A stretch of 64,000 bases of DNA from Paenibacillus silvisoli (GTDB lineage Bacteria; Bacillota; Bacilli; Paenibacillales; Paenibacillaceae): the NCBI RefSeq assembly GCF_030866765.1, contig NZ_CP133017.1, positions 4,012,001-4,076,000 of the forward strand, written 5' to 3'. Numbering within the stretch: position 1 is the stretch's first letter; the number at the start of each line of letters is the position of its first letter. The notes under the pieces were generated by a model. That model made no database searches, was not told where the DNA came from, and was given only the letters and a program-made list of their open reading frames with translations. A program made the translations under genes and the position numbers. Shown in pieces: positions 52,036 through 60,204 of this stretch.

Positions 52036-52740
52036 CTACATATGCTGAATCATTTCATCGATAATCCGGTGCGAATTCACCGAAGCTTGTACCGTGAATT
52101 CCGCGAAATTCACATGCGCGGAGCCATCGGCCTTGTCGGACATCGAACGGATGACGACAAACGGGACGCCGTTCATAAAGCACACTTGCGCGAGCGATGC
52201 GCCTTCCATCTCCGTGCATGCGCCGTTCAGCTCATCATGCATTTTGCTTACTTCGCCGCGGTCGGCTACGAATTGATCGCCGGACAGCACTTTCCCTTTC
52301 ACGCTGCGGCCCGGGAACAAGGCTTCGCAAGCCCGGCTTGCAAGCTCGACCAAATCAGGAGCCGCTTGGAAATCCCACGTCTCCTGGAACGGAATTTGCC
52401 CGCGCGCAAAGCCAAGCGGCGTGACGTCCATATCGTGCTGCAGGCAGCTTGTCGAAACGACGATATCGCCGATGTTCAAGCTCGGCTCAACCGCGCCCGC
52501 AACGCCCGTAAACAGCACGCAGTCCACGCCTGCATCGATAAGCAGCTGCGTGCACACGGCCGCGTTTACTTTGCCGACGCCGGATTTGCAGAACACGACC
52601 TGTTTGCCGTGCAGCATGCCTTCAACATATTCAATGCCTGCTTTCACGAATGAGCCTGTCTTCTCGACATGCTTGTGAAGCAGTTCGATTTCTTCTACCA
52701 TGGCACCGATGATGCCGATTTTGTTATACGCTGCTGTCAT
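52036..52740 (-). CDS. mtnN: 5'-methylthioadenosine/S-adenosylhomocysteine nucleosidase
   Basis: Hydrolyses MTA and SAH to adenine and the thioribose sugar, clearing by-products of SAM use (including those of the methyltransferases in this window). 234 residues: KIGIIGAMVEEIELL, FTGVAGAVEPSLNIGDIVVS, CTEMEGASLAQVC (ribose-binding Met-Glu) and the catalytic Asp in VIRSMSDKADGSA. It follows ccpA by 6 bp on the minus strand. Confidence 0.96.
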   Translation of the reverse strand: MTAAYNKIGIIGAMVEEIELLHKHVEKTGSFVKAGIEYVEGMLHGKQVVFCKSGVGKVNAAVCTQLLIDAGVDCVLFTGVAGAVEPSLNIGDIVVSTSCLQHDMDVTPLGFARGQIPFQETWDFQAAPDLVELASRACEALFPGRSVKGKVLSGDQFVADRGEVSKMHDELNGACTEMEGASLAQVCFMNGVPFVVIRSMSDKADGSAHVNFAEFTVQASVNSHRIIDEMIQHM

Positions 52741-52746
52741 TAGTTA

Positions 52747-53751
52747 TTATTTACTCCCTACCGACTGACGGTTCACGATTTCATGCGGAAGCACGACCTT
52801 CGGATTTTCGACGGCTTCCTTCTTCATCAGCTTCGTCAGCAGACGCATCGATACGGCGCCGATATCGTACATTGGCTGCGCGACTGCGGTCAACTGCGGA
52901 CGAACCATGGACGCCATGCGGCTGTTGTCCACGCTGATGACCGAGATTTGGTCCGGCACTTTAAGTCCCGCGTCTTGGATGCAGTGGATCGCGCCGATCG
53001 CCATTTCGTCCGTTGCGGAGAATACGGCCGTCGGAGGCGTGTCCTGCTCCAAGAAATATTTCATCGCGTCCGCGCCGGATTCATAGCGGTAGTTGCCGAT
53101 CCGCACGAGCGATTCATCGTAAGGCAAGCCGGCCTCTTCAAGCGCGCGCTTATAACCTTGGAAACGGGCATAGCCATTCGCCGGATCCTGCAGCGTTCCG
53201 GCAATCATGGCAATGCGCGTATGTCCTTTGCCGATCAGCGATTGCACGGCATCGAATGCAGCTCCCTCATGGTCGATGTCGACCGAAGGCATCGTGCCGT
53301 TCTCGTCTGTCGTCGCGCAAAGCACGATCGGTACGTTTGCCGTCTTGAAAGCCTGTAAATGCTCGTCCGTTACAGCGCCGCCCATGAACAGCAAACCGTC
53401 CACCTGCTTCTCCAGCAAGGTGTTGATGACGCGAATCTCTTTATCTTTCTTCTTATCGGCATTGCACAAAATAATATTGTAATGATACATATTGGCAATA
53501 TCCTCGATGCCCCTTGCCACTTCGGCGAAGATCGCGTTCGAGATGTCCGGAATGACTACGCCGACGGTCGTCGTTTTCTTGCTTGCCAACCCGCGCGCTA
53601 CGGCATTAGGACGATAGCCAAGACGTTCGATGGCTTCGAATACTTTCTTGCGTGTCTGAGGCTTGACGTTTGGATTGTTGTTGACAACCCGCGACACCGT
53701 CGCCATGGAAACGCCTGCTTCTCTTGCTACATCATAAATGGTTACCGTCAC
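52747..53751 (-). CDS. ccpA: Catabolite control protein A
   Basis: LacI-family master regulator of carbon catabolite control; binds cre sites with HPr(Ser-P) or Crh(Ser-P). 334 residues, the same length as B. subtilis CcpA, with the [23 protein letters not shown], hinge [20 protein letters not shown] and effector core through [23 protein letters not shown] at 53751 is chosen for its GGAG 9 nt upstream and matching length; the ATG at 53766 has no site. The HPr-like protein at 37.4 kb keeps the Ser needed for a corepressor. Confidence 0.96.
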   Translation of the reverse strand: MTVTIYDVAREAGVSMATVSRVVNNNPNVKPQTRKKVFEAIERLGYRPNAVARGLASKKTTTVGVVIPDISNAIFAEVARGIEDIANMYHYNIILCNADKKKDKEIRVINTLLEKQVDGLLFMGGAVTDEHLQAFKTANVPIVLCATTDENGTMPSVDIDHEGAAFDAVQSLIGKGHTRIAMIAGTLQDPANGYARFQGYKRALEEAGLPYDESLVRIGNYRYESGADAMKYFLEQDTPPTAVFSATDEMAIGAIHCIQDAGLKVPDQISVISVDNSRMASMVRPQLTAVAQPMYDIGAVSMRLLTKLMKKEAVENPKVVLPHEIVNRQSVGSK

Positions 53752-53822
53752 AGTCCTTCTCTCCATTAGTTCAAATTTTTATCTCGCGCCGCACTACTTT
53801 ACCGTAATGATACGACAAAATA

Positions 53823-54179
53823 TTACTTTTCGCAATGTATACCGAGATGCTCGTCTAATGTTGAGTAGGTAATGCGCCAGTGAGAGGCATGCCAAGACAC
53901 CTTGCCGTCGCTCACCAAAATGAGCTGAGGCGATTCATGCTTGAGACTCAAAGTCTCTGAAATAACGTTTGAAAGCGGACGATTGTCCGGCACTAGAACC
54001 ATGACGGGCCGAAGCGATAGACGTTCGGCATCCTCCAGCCAGGCCGACAGTTCCTCATGCGCGCCGCCGCTGATTGAGCAGCTCGTACTGTGCTTGAACA
54101 CCAGAAGCGGCTGCTCAAACGAGCTGTTATAGGCTTCTTCCCATTGCTGGGTCGTTGTCATCGGAGGGGGCAGCTTCAT
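53823..54179 (-). CDS. ytxJ: Bacillithiol-system redox-active protein YtxJ
   Basis: 118-residue thioredoxin-like protein (LLVFKHSTSCSISGGAHEEL) of the YtxJ family, thought to act as a monothiol bacilliredoxin-like protein in low-GC Gram-positives; the cysteine in TSCSIS is the likely active residue. The usual family has one active cysteine at this place. GGGAG lies 7 nt before the ATG. It precedes ccpA in a minus-strand cluster. Confidence 0.85.
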   Translation of the reverse strand: MKLPPPMTTTQQWEEAYNSSFEQPLLVFKHSTSCSISGGAHEELSAWLEDAERLSLRPVMVLVPDNRPLSNVISETLSLKHESPQLILVSDGKVSWHASHWRITYSTLDEHLGIHCEK

Positions 54180-54199
54180 TCCCTCGCTCCCTTCACGCT

Positions 54200-54625
54200 T
54201 TAGGTTCGGCTTCCGTACTGCACCATGCTTCGGCTCAACTGGCTCAGCCGTTTATGTATGTCAGCAGTCCACGCTTCGTCGCCCGCGGCTTGCGCGACAG
54301 CGAACAAATCGAGCAGCATGTCGATTCGCTCTTCCGTCATGCGTCTCATGATGGAAGGATCGGACAGCTTGCGGTCATGGTAAGCCTCTACCAACAGGTT
54401 TGCCCATTCATTCCATTCGTTAAACAGGAACGTCTGTTTAGCGGGCTGAGCGCCCAGCTTGCCGATGAGGCCGGTCAGGTCCGGCTTTACTTCCGGAAAC
54501 ACCTCGCTCCGGTTGCAGGACTTGCACGAATAAATTGGAACATTATCGATTTCAACTTTGTTTGAATAAATGACGGTACGCAGCTTCATAGGCATGTCGT
54601 CGCCGCAAGCACAGCGCTTTTGCAA
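54200..54625 (-). CDS. Zinc-ribbon protein of unknown function
   Basis: 141 residues. Two Cys pairs CACGDD and CKSCNRSE, 25-30 residues apart, form a YgiT-like zinc ribbon at the N-terminus. The rest is helical and charged (KQTFLFNEWNEWANLLVEAYHD, ERIDMLLDLFAVAQAAGDEA). TTG at 54625 with AAGGAG 9 nt upstream fits better than the GTG ten codons before. It lies 20 bp upstream of ytxJ and is probably co-transcribed. The role is not recognised. Confidence 0.75.
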   Translation of the reverse strand: MQKRCACGDDMPMKLRTVIYSNKVEIDNVPIYSCKSCNRSEVFPEVKPDLTGLIGKLGAQPAKQTFLFNEWNEWANLLVEAYHDRKLSDPSIMRRMTEERIDMLLDLFAVAQAAGDEAWTADIHKRLSQLSRSMVQYGSRT

Positions 54626-54665
54626 AGTGGTCCACTCCTTCTTTAACAGCAGCACACCTGATTAA

Positions 54666-54711
54666 AATTCTAAGCATTTATAAGTTTCACGTTATAAATG
54701 AGCTTAGAATT
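54666..54711. repeat. Long inverted repeat upstream of the zinc-ribbon gene
   Basis: Left arm AATTCTAAGCATTTATAA (54666-54683), loop GTTTCACG, right arm TTATAAAT-GA-GCTTAGAATT (54692-54711), so 18 bp pair with a 2-nt bulge. It is not followed by a strong T-run, so it could be an operator or RNA structure rather than a terminator. Confidence 0.7.
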
Positions 54712-54844
54712 CTCCGGAATGAAACGCGTTGCGCCGCCAAAAGGAGGCGGCAGCCGTTTCACCTAGATAGGCGTTGCTCGACGTTATTGATATTCGACCA
54801 TTTGCGAAAAAAGTCCTGCTTTCAAGCGAGTTGTAATTTTTGCA

Positions 54845-55267
54845 TCAATCGGGTAACGCAACCAGTCTGCGCCACACCCGCTTCACGCCCAGAAGGGCTA
54901 CGAGAACCACGGCGATCGCCGCTCCGATCCCGTCGTGGCGAAGATCGGCGACGTCGGGACTGCGGCCGGAAACGAACGATTGATGGTACTCGTCGCTCAG
55001 GCCGTACAGCAGGCATAGGACAACGATCAGCGCTTTGAACGGCCACCGCTCCGCGCGCCGGCCAAAGCCGAAATCGAACGCGAGCGCCAGTACGAAGTAA
55101 GCGATAAAATGGCCCCAGTCGAAACTCTGCATTTGCGGGAAAAGCTCCTGAAACCAAGGCAGAAACGTGTTTAGCTCGTCGCTCGTGCGGGAGGAGAGCA
55201 GAAAAATAGCCGTCATAATCAGAACGGCAGGGATAACGCGGACCCCGCCTTTGAACGTTTGCTTCAT
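54845..55267 (-). CDS. VanZ-family membrane protein
   Basis: 140 residues, four hydrophobic segments (VIPAVLIMTAIFLLSS, GHFIAYFVLALAFDFGFG, ALIVVLCLLYGLSDEYHQ, GIGAAIAVVLVALLGV) with the family signature YGLSDEYHQSFVSGR. VanZ homologues raise teicoplanin resistance in enterococci, but most chromosomal family members have no known role. The ATG at 55267 follows AAGGTG. Single gene, divergent from the PfpI-family gene. Confidence 0.87.
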   Translation of the reverse strand: MKQTFKGGVRVIPAVLIMTAIFLLSSRTSDELNTFLPWFQELFPQMQSFDWGHFIAYFVLALAFDFGFGRRAERWPFKALIVVLCLLYGLSDEYHQSFVSGRSPDVADLRHDGIGAAIAVVLVALLGVKRVWRRLVALPD

Positions 55268-55338
55268 GCGATCACCTTCGATACAATGGATAAGTACGTG
55301 CAGTATGTCAATTTCTAGAGAAACAAGGAGGAAACCCG

Positions 55339-55863
55339 GTGTCCTTACAAGGTAAAACGATTATTTGCCTGCTAGACGACGAATTCGAGGATTTGGAATT
55401 GTGGTACCCCGTGTACCGCGTTCGCGAGGAAGGCGCAGCCGTCCTGTACGCCGGACCTGAGAAAGGCCGCACTCATATTGGAAAATACGGCGTTCCCGCC
55501 ACAGCCGACCTCTCCTTCGACGAAGTGGACGGCAGCAAGATAGACGGTTTGCTCGTTCCCGGCGGCTGGGCGCCTGACAAGCTTCGCCGTTACCCGAAAG
55601 TGCTGCAGCTGGTGAAAGAAATGGATGCGGCAAGCAAGCCGATCGGCCAAATTTGCCACGCCGGCTGGGTGCTCATTTCCGCGAAAATTCTGCAAGGGCG
55701 CAAAGTGACGTCTACGCCGGGCATCCGCGATGACATGGAAAACGCAGGCGCAACGTGGATCGATGAGCCGGTCGTCGTAGACGGCCACATCATCTCGGCC
55801 CGCCGTCCGCCGGATCTGCCTCCGTACGCCAAGGCGTTCGTCGATGCGCTGAAGGGCAGCTAA
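55339..55863 (+). CDS. DJ-1/PfpI-family protein
   Basis: 174 residues of the class I glutamine-amidotransferase-like fold. The nucleophile elbow GQICHAGWVLISA carries the reactive cysteine, and a conserved Glu is near LDDEFEDLELW. Family members act as proteases, deglycases or chaperones in stress; none can be assigned here. AAGGAGG precedes the GTG start. It ends with a hairpin shared with ptsI. Confidence 0.9.
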   Translation: MSLQGKTIICLLDDEFEDLELWYPVYRVREEGAAVLYAGPEKGRTHIGKYGVPATADLSFDEVDGSKIDGLLVPGGWAPDKLRRYPKVLQLVKEMDAASKPIGQICHAGWVLISAKILQGRKVTSTPGIRDDMENAGATWIDEPVVVDGHIISARRPPDLPPYAKAFVDALKGS

Positions 55864-55903
55864 ACCGCAAGCGAGCGGATCGCTGAATTGGATCGATTTC
55901 AAA

Positions 55904-55935
55904 GAAGGGCGGCAACCTCCGGGTTGCCGCCCTTC
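55904..55935. terminator. Hairpin terminator between the PfpI-family gene and ptsI
   Basis: GAAGGGCGGCAACC (55904-55917) / GGTTGCCGCCCTTC (55922-55935), loop TCCG. Weak T-tracts on both sides. Confidence 0.7.
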
Positions 55936-55952
55936 ACTGTATGGCTATGATC

Positions 55953-57704
55953 TCACTCCGTCTCGGCCGCCCGGCTCGCCGCGATCGGCGCATCCTTCGT
56001 CACATCGAGCAGCTCATGGATTTGAGCGCTCGTGCTGCAGCGCAGCAGCTGGTCGAACAACCCGCGCGCATCCTGCTGCTTCAACGTGAGCAGCCGCTCC
56101 TTGACCGGCAGAAGCGCATGCGCCGACATGCTCAGCTCATCGACGTCCAGCGCGAGCCAAATCGGCAGCGCCTGCAAATCGCCCGCCATTTCGCCGCAGA
56201 CGCCGACATGAATGCCTGCGCGCTTGGCCGCTTCGATCGTCAGCTTCAGCATCCGCAGAACGGCCGGATGGTACGGCTCGTACAGATGCGAGATTTGCTC
56301 GTTCATCCGATCGACGGCAAGGGTGAATTGGACCAGATCGTTCGTGCCGATGCTGAAGAAATCCACTTCCTCGGCCAGAATGTCCGCGATCAGCACCGCC
56401 GCGGGCAGCTCGATCATGATGCCGACCTCGATGTTTTCCGCAAAGCCTAAGCCTTCCTCCTTCAATTCCTGCTTGCACGTTTCCAGCAAAGCGTTCGCCG
56501 CCCGCACTTCCTCGACGGAAGAAATGAGCGGGTACATGATTTTCACGTTGCCGAAATGGCTGGCGCGCAAAATCGCGCGAAGCTGCGTCTTGAACAGCTC
56601 CGTCTTATCCAAGCAGATGCGGATGGCGCGATAGCCGAGGAACGGATTGCTTTCCTCCGGCAGCTCGAAATAATCGAGATGCTTGTCGCCGCCAATGTCG
56701 AGCGTCCGGATGATGAGCGGCTTATGGTCCAGCTTTTCCGCTACCGAACGGTAAACCTCATACTGCTCCTCTTCCCTCGGCAGACGGGTACGGTCCATAT
56801 AGAGAAACTCCGTCCGGAACAGGCCGACGCCGTTCGTACCGCTGCCTAAAGCGACGTCCAGCTCCTTCAGCGAGCTGATATTGGCGCTGAGCTCGAATTC
56901 CTTGCCATCCTTCGTCACCGGCTTGACGCTGACAATTTGCTTGAGCTGCTGCTTCTTCTCCCGTTGGCGCAGCTGCATGCCGGTGTACAGGTCGATCAGC
57001 GGCTCAGACGGCTGGAGATGAACAACGCCTAAATCCCCGTCGATAATGAGCGAATCCCCGGTTTGAATCGGCTCTTCCAGCTTCGATTCAATGCCGACTA
57101 CAAGCGGAACGCCGAGCGCCCTTGCCATGATGGAAGAGTGCGACGTGGTGCTTCCCGCCAGCGTAGCGATGCCGAGCACGTGATTCGGGTTCAAATGCGC
57201 CAATTGCGACGGCGACAGCTCCCGGGCGATCAGAATAAACGGCTGCGTATCGGAGGGCAGCGTAATTTCCGGCGCGCCGAGCAAATGCTTGAGCAGCCGG
57301 TTGCCGACGTCCTTGATGTCGAGCGCCCGTTCCTTCATATACTCATCGTCCAGCAAATCGAACATCGTGACAAAGTGATCGATCGCTTCTTTAACCGCCA
57401 CTTCCGCCGCTTTATATTGACGCTGAATGATGCCTTGTATTTCGTTCATGAAGACGGGATCGTCCAGAATGGCCAGATGGGCGTCGAAAATGCTCGTCTC
57501 CTCGGGACCGACCACTTCGCGCAGCTCATCCTTCAAATGCTCGATTTCCACCTTCGACGTACGGATGCCTTCATATAAACGGTCAAATTCGCGCGCCAAA
57601 TCGGCGACGTCGATTTTTTGCTCCGGCAAATCCCACTCCCAGTTCGGCAGAACAAACGCTTTCCCGATGGCAATACCGGCTGATGCTCCAATACCTTGAA
57701 TCAC
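55953..57704 (-). CDS. ptsI: Phosphotransferase system enzyme I, with a divergent active-site loop
   Basis: Takes phosphate from PEP and passes it to HPr. 583 residues with N-terminal HPr-binding helices, the active-site His189 in GSTTSHSSIMARALG, and a PEP-binding barrel (GLFRTEFLYMDR, NPFLGYRAIRICLD, SIGTNDLVQFTLAVDR, CGEMAGD). The loop before the histidine reads GSTTSH, while the usual form is GGRTSH. The GTG at 57704 overlaps the EIICBA stop (GTGA). No HPr gene is in the operon. It could be the main enzyme I or a dedicated paralogue. Confidence 0.9.
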   Translation of the reverse strand: MIQGIGASAGIAIGKAFVLPNWEWDLPEQKIDVADLAREFDRLYEGIRTSKVEIEHLKDELREVVGPEETSIFDAHLAILDDPVFMNEIQGIIQRQYKAAEVAVKEAIDHFVTMFDLLDDEYMKERALDIKDVGNRLLKHLLGAPEITLPSDTQPFILIARELSPSQLAHLNPNHVLGIATLAGSTTSHSSIMARALGVPLVVGIESKLEEPIQTGDSLIIDGDLGVVHLQPSEPLIDLYTGMQLRQREKKQQLKQIVSVKPVTKDGKEFELSANISSLKELDVALGSGTNGVGLFRTEFLYMDRTRLPREEEQYEVYRSVAEKLDHKPLIIRTLDIGGDKHLDYFELPEESNPFLGYRAIRICLDKTELFKTQLRAILRASHFGNVKIMYPLISSVEEVRAANALLETCKQELKEEGLGFAENIEVGIMIELPAAVLIADILAEEVDFFSIGTNDLVQFTLAVDRMNEQISHLYEPYHPAVLRMLKLTIEAAKRAGIHVGVCGEMAGDLQALPIWLALDVDELSMSAHALLPVKERLLTLKQQDARGLFDQLLRCSTSAQIHELLDVTKDAPIAASRAAETE

Positions 57705-59584
57705 GCTGTTTCCCCTCCACCGCTTCTCTCTTTTAGAACGACCGACATGACGGAAGCTTGGCCTCGCTTCACGTTTTTAAACGGAGCGAAGCTCCACGAG
57801 CTGACTAAATCCGAGTTCGTAATGACCATCGGGGTGGCAAGCGACTTTCCGCCCTTGCGCACCTTCTGCATGTCGAAGGTGATCAGCAGCTGCCCCGGCT
57901 TAACTTGGTCTCCTTCGCTGACGACGGCGCTGAAGCCCTGCCCCTTCATCTGCGAAGTATCGATCCCGATGTGAAGCAGCACTTCCAGCCCTTCGGGCGT
58001 TCGGATGCCGATGGCATGCATGGAAGGATAAATATGAATGACCTTCCCTTGAACCGGCGAGACGAGCTCGCCTTTGTCAGGCATGAACGCCACGCCGTCG
58101 CCGACCAGCTTGCCGGCAAAGATCGGATCCGGCACTTCGCTGAGCGGAAGCATGCGCCCCTGCATCGGCGAACAAAACAAAACTCTCGATATATCCCTTC
58201 GTATCGCCTTGTCCATTTCCTCCCGTATGAGCTCTGAATAGGTGCCGAAGACGATCTGCACATTGCCGCCGCCGAGCCGGATGACGCCGGCCGCGCCAAG
58301 ATGCCTTAGAGCGTTAATGTCGATCAGCCTGTCGCTTGCCACCTTAAGACGGAGCCTCGTGATGCAAGCCTCCATCTGCATGATGTTTTCCTTGCCGCCG
58401 ATCGCTTGCAGAATAAGCGGCGCCCGGTACGGGATATCGCCTGCCCATTCATCGAGCTGCGAGCCTTCCTCGCGGCCCGGCGTCGGGATTTGAAAGCGGT
58501 GAATCGCCCAGCGGAACAACACGTAATAGAGCAAACCAAACAGCAGACCGATCGGGATGATCAGCCATCCCTTGGTGGCAAGATGCTCGTTAATGAGAAA
58601 ATCGATCGCGCCGGCCGAGAACGAGAAGCCGTGCCGTATGCCAAGCTCGTAAGTGACCCACATAATGCCGCCCGACAACAGCGCATGAATGACGAATAAA
58701 TACGGCGCGACGAACAGAAACGCGAATTCGATCGGCTCCGTTACGCCCGTAAGAAAAGCGGCCAACGCGGCTGTCGTAAACGTCTTGCGAATTTTCGGCT
58801 TCAAATCCTCCCGCGCCTCGTGAATGATGGCAAAGGCGATGGCCGGCAGCGCGAACATCATCGTCGGATACAAGCCCGCCATGAAGCCCCCTGCGGTAGG
58901 ATCGCCGGCGAAGAAACGCGGCAAGTCGCCGAATACGACGCCTCCGGCGCCCGTATCATAGCCGCCGACTTGAAACCAGAAGACGTGGCTGACCAAGTGG
59001 TGCAGACCGAACACGACCAGGATGCGGAGCACGAAGCCGAACAAAAACACGCCGAAGCCCCCGCCCGAATCGACGATGTCGCCTAGCTCGACGAGCATGC
59101 TATGGATGTAAGGCGCGATTTGAACCATCAGTATCGCCCATAACGTCGAGAACGCGCTCACGATGAGCGGTATGAATCTGGGCCCGCCGAAAAACTGTAT
59201 GTATTCGGGAAATCGGATCGACTTGAACCGTTCATTCAATATGCTCGTAACGATGCCGATAATGACGCCGGTAAATACGGTTGGCTCCAGCTCGTAATGG
59301 CTGGCATTGATAATGCTCGTGTAAATGAACATGCCGGCAATGGCGGCCAGTCCCGCCGCTCCGGCGTTGCTCGTCATGCCCATCGCGATACCGAACGCGA
59401 ACAAATAGGGCAAGAACGTAAACAGCGTTTCTCCCGCGGTCTGCAGATGGGTCTGGATGCTCGGAACGCCCATCGCGTCCCACGGCAGCGCGCTTAAACT
59501 TAGAAAGATGGCTGCACCCGGCAGCACGATGGTCGGAAGCATCAATGACCTTCCGAGCTGCTGCAGGTGACCCATAATGTTCAT
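57701..59584 (-). CDS. PTS EIICBA transporter, glucose/N-acetylglucosamine type
   Basis: Single-chain sugar permease-kinase, 627 residues: EIIC membrane domain (LMLPTIVLPGAAIFLSL to about 400, with TEPIEFAFLFVAPYLF), EIIB with the phospho-cysteine in MEACITRLRLKV, and EIIA with the phospho-histidine in LLHIGIDTSQM. ATG at 59584 has GAGGAGG 6 nt upstream; the ATG at 59590 abuts that site. The EIIC resembles both PtsG and NagE/NagP and the sugar cannot be settled by eye. No RAT antiterminator was seen upstream. It is coupled to enzyme I. Confidence 0.9.
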   Translation of the reverse strand: MNIMGHLQQLGRSLMLPTIVLPGAAIFLSLSALPWDAMGVPSIQTHLQTAGETLFTFLPYLFAFGIAMGMTSNAGAAGLAAIAGMFIYTSIINASHYELEPTVFTGVIIGIVTSILNERFKSIRFPEYIQFFGGPRFIPLIVSAFSTLWAILMVQIAPYIHSMLVELGDIVDSGGGFGVFLFGFVLRILVVFGLHHLVSHVFWFQVGGYDTGAGGVVFGDLPRFFAGDPTAGGFMAGLYPTMMFALPAIAFAIIHEAREDLKPKIRKTFTTAALAAFLTGVTEPIEFAFLFVAPYLFVIHALLSGGIMWVTYELGIRHGFSFSAGAIDFLINEHLATKGWLIIPIGLLFGLLYYVLFRWAIHRFQIPTPGREEGSQLDEWAGDIPYRAPLILQAIGGKENIMQMEACITRLRLKVASDRLIDINALRHLGAAGVIRLGGGNVQIVFGTYSELIREEMDKAIRRDISRVLFCSPMQGRMLPLSEVPDPIFAGKLVGDGVAFMPDKGELVSPVQGKVIHIYPSMHAIGIRTPEGLEVLLHIGIDTSQMKGQGFSAVVSEGDQVKPGQLLITFDMQKVRKGGKSLATPMVITNSDLVSSWSFAPFKNVKRGQASVMSVVLKERSGGGETA

Positions 59585-59662
59585 AAGCATCCTCCTCTCG
59601 AGCTTGTGACATGATTCCGCAAACCTCTACTCCTGATCGTAAGGGTTGCAACCGCCTTTGTC

Positions 59663-59695
59663 AAAATAAAACGGCAGACCCGAAGGTCTGCCGTT
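59663..59695 (-). terminator. Terminator of the CoA-binding protein gene
   Basis: AACGGCAGACC (59670-59680) / GGTCTGCCGTT (59685-59695), tetraloop TTCG on the minus strand, followed by TTATTTTG. It isolates the downstream PTS pair. Confidence 0.88.
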
Positions 59696-59710
59696 CGTCC
59701 GCTCCCGTCA

Positions 59711-60151
59711 CTATTCGGCTTTCGATTTTCCGTGAGGCAGCAGGATGGAGTCTTCAACTTTGATGCAGCGGTCCATAATGACCTGCAGGCCGCCGTTCTG
59801 CGCCGTTTCAGCGGCCTCGTCATTGGCGATGCCAAGCTGCAGCCATAGCGTCTTGGCGCCGATCGCAACCGCTTCTTCCGCAACAGGCGGCGTATGCTCG
59901 CTGCGCCGGAAGACGTTCACGATATCGACCGGAAACGGAATGTCCTTGAGCGACGGGTAGTTTTTCTCGCCCAAGATCGTATCCGCGCCTGCCGGGTTCA
60001 CCGGAATGATCCGATAGCCCTTGGCCTGCATTGCCTCCGACACCATGTAGGAGGTGCGGTCCGGCTTGTCGGACAAACCGACGACCGCGATCACATTGCT
60101 TTCTTCAAGGATCCGTTTGATTTCATCTCGCGAAGGATTCGTAAAGGCCAT
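59711..60151 (-). CDS. CoA-binding domain protein (YccU-like)
   Basis: 146-residue Rossmann protein of the CoA_binding_2 family: EESNVIAVVGLSDKPDRTSY, GYRIIPVNPAGADTILG and TLWLQLGIANDEAAETAQ, with a conserved cysteine in VIMDRCIKVE. Its role is unclear; succinyl-CoA-synthetase-like folds of this type are found singly in many bacteria. GGAAGGG precedes the ATG. It lies 53 bp downstream of aroA. Confidence 0.88.
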   Translation of the reverse strand: MAFTNPSRDEIKRILEESNVIAVVGLSDKPDRTSYMVSEAMQAKGYRIIPVNPAGADTILGEKNYPSLKDIPFPVDIVNVFRRSEHTPPVAEEAVAIGAKTLWLQLGIANDEAAETAQNGGLQVIMDRCIKVEDSILLPHGKSKAE

Positions 60152-60204
60152 GCTCGTCCCTTCCCTTCTCTCATAACGTATTCCTAGCTTAGACTGCCTA
60201 TTTC

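Noticed and set aside
54845-55267. Glycopeptide resistance determinant (VanZ)
   Set aside because: It is a solitary chromosomal VanZ-family protein with no vanHAX genes nearby; the family is common and mostly not linked to resistance.
59647-59660. cre site upstream of the EIICBA gene (TGCAACCGCCTTTG)
   Set aside because: The left half matches the consensus but the final CA reads TG, and it lies between a terminator and the gene of the opposite neighbour without a promoter.
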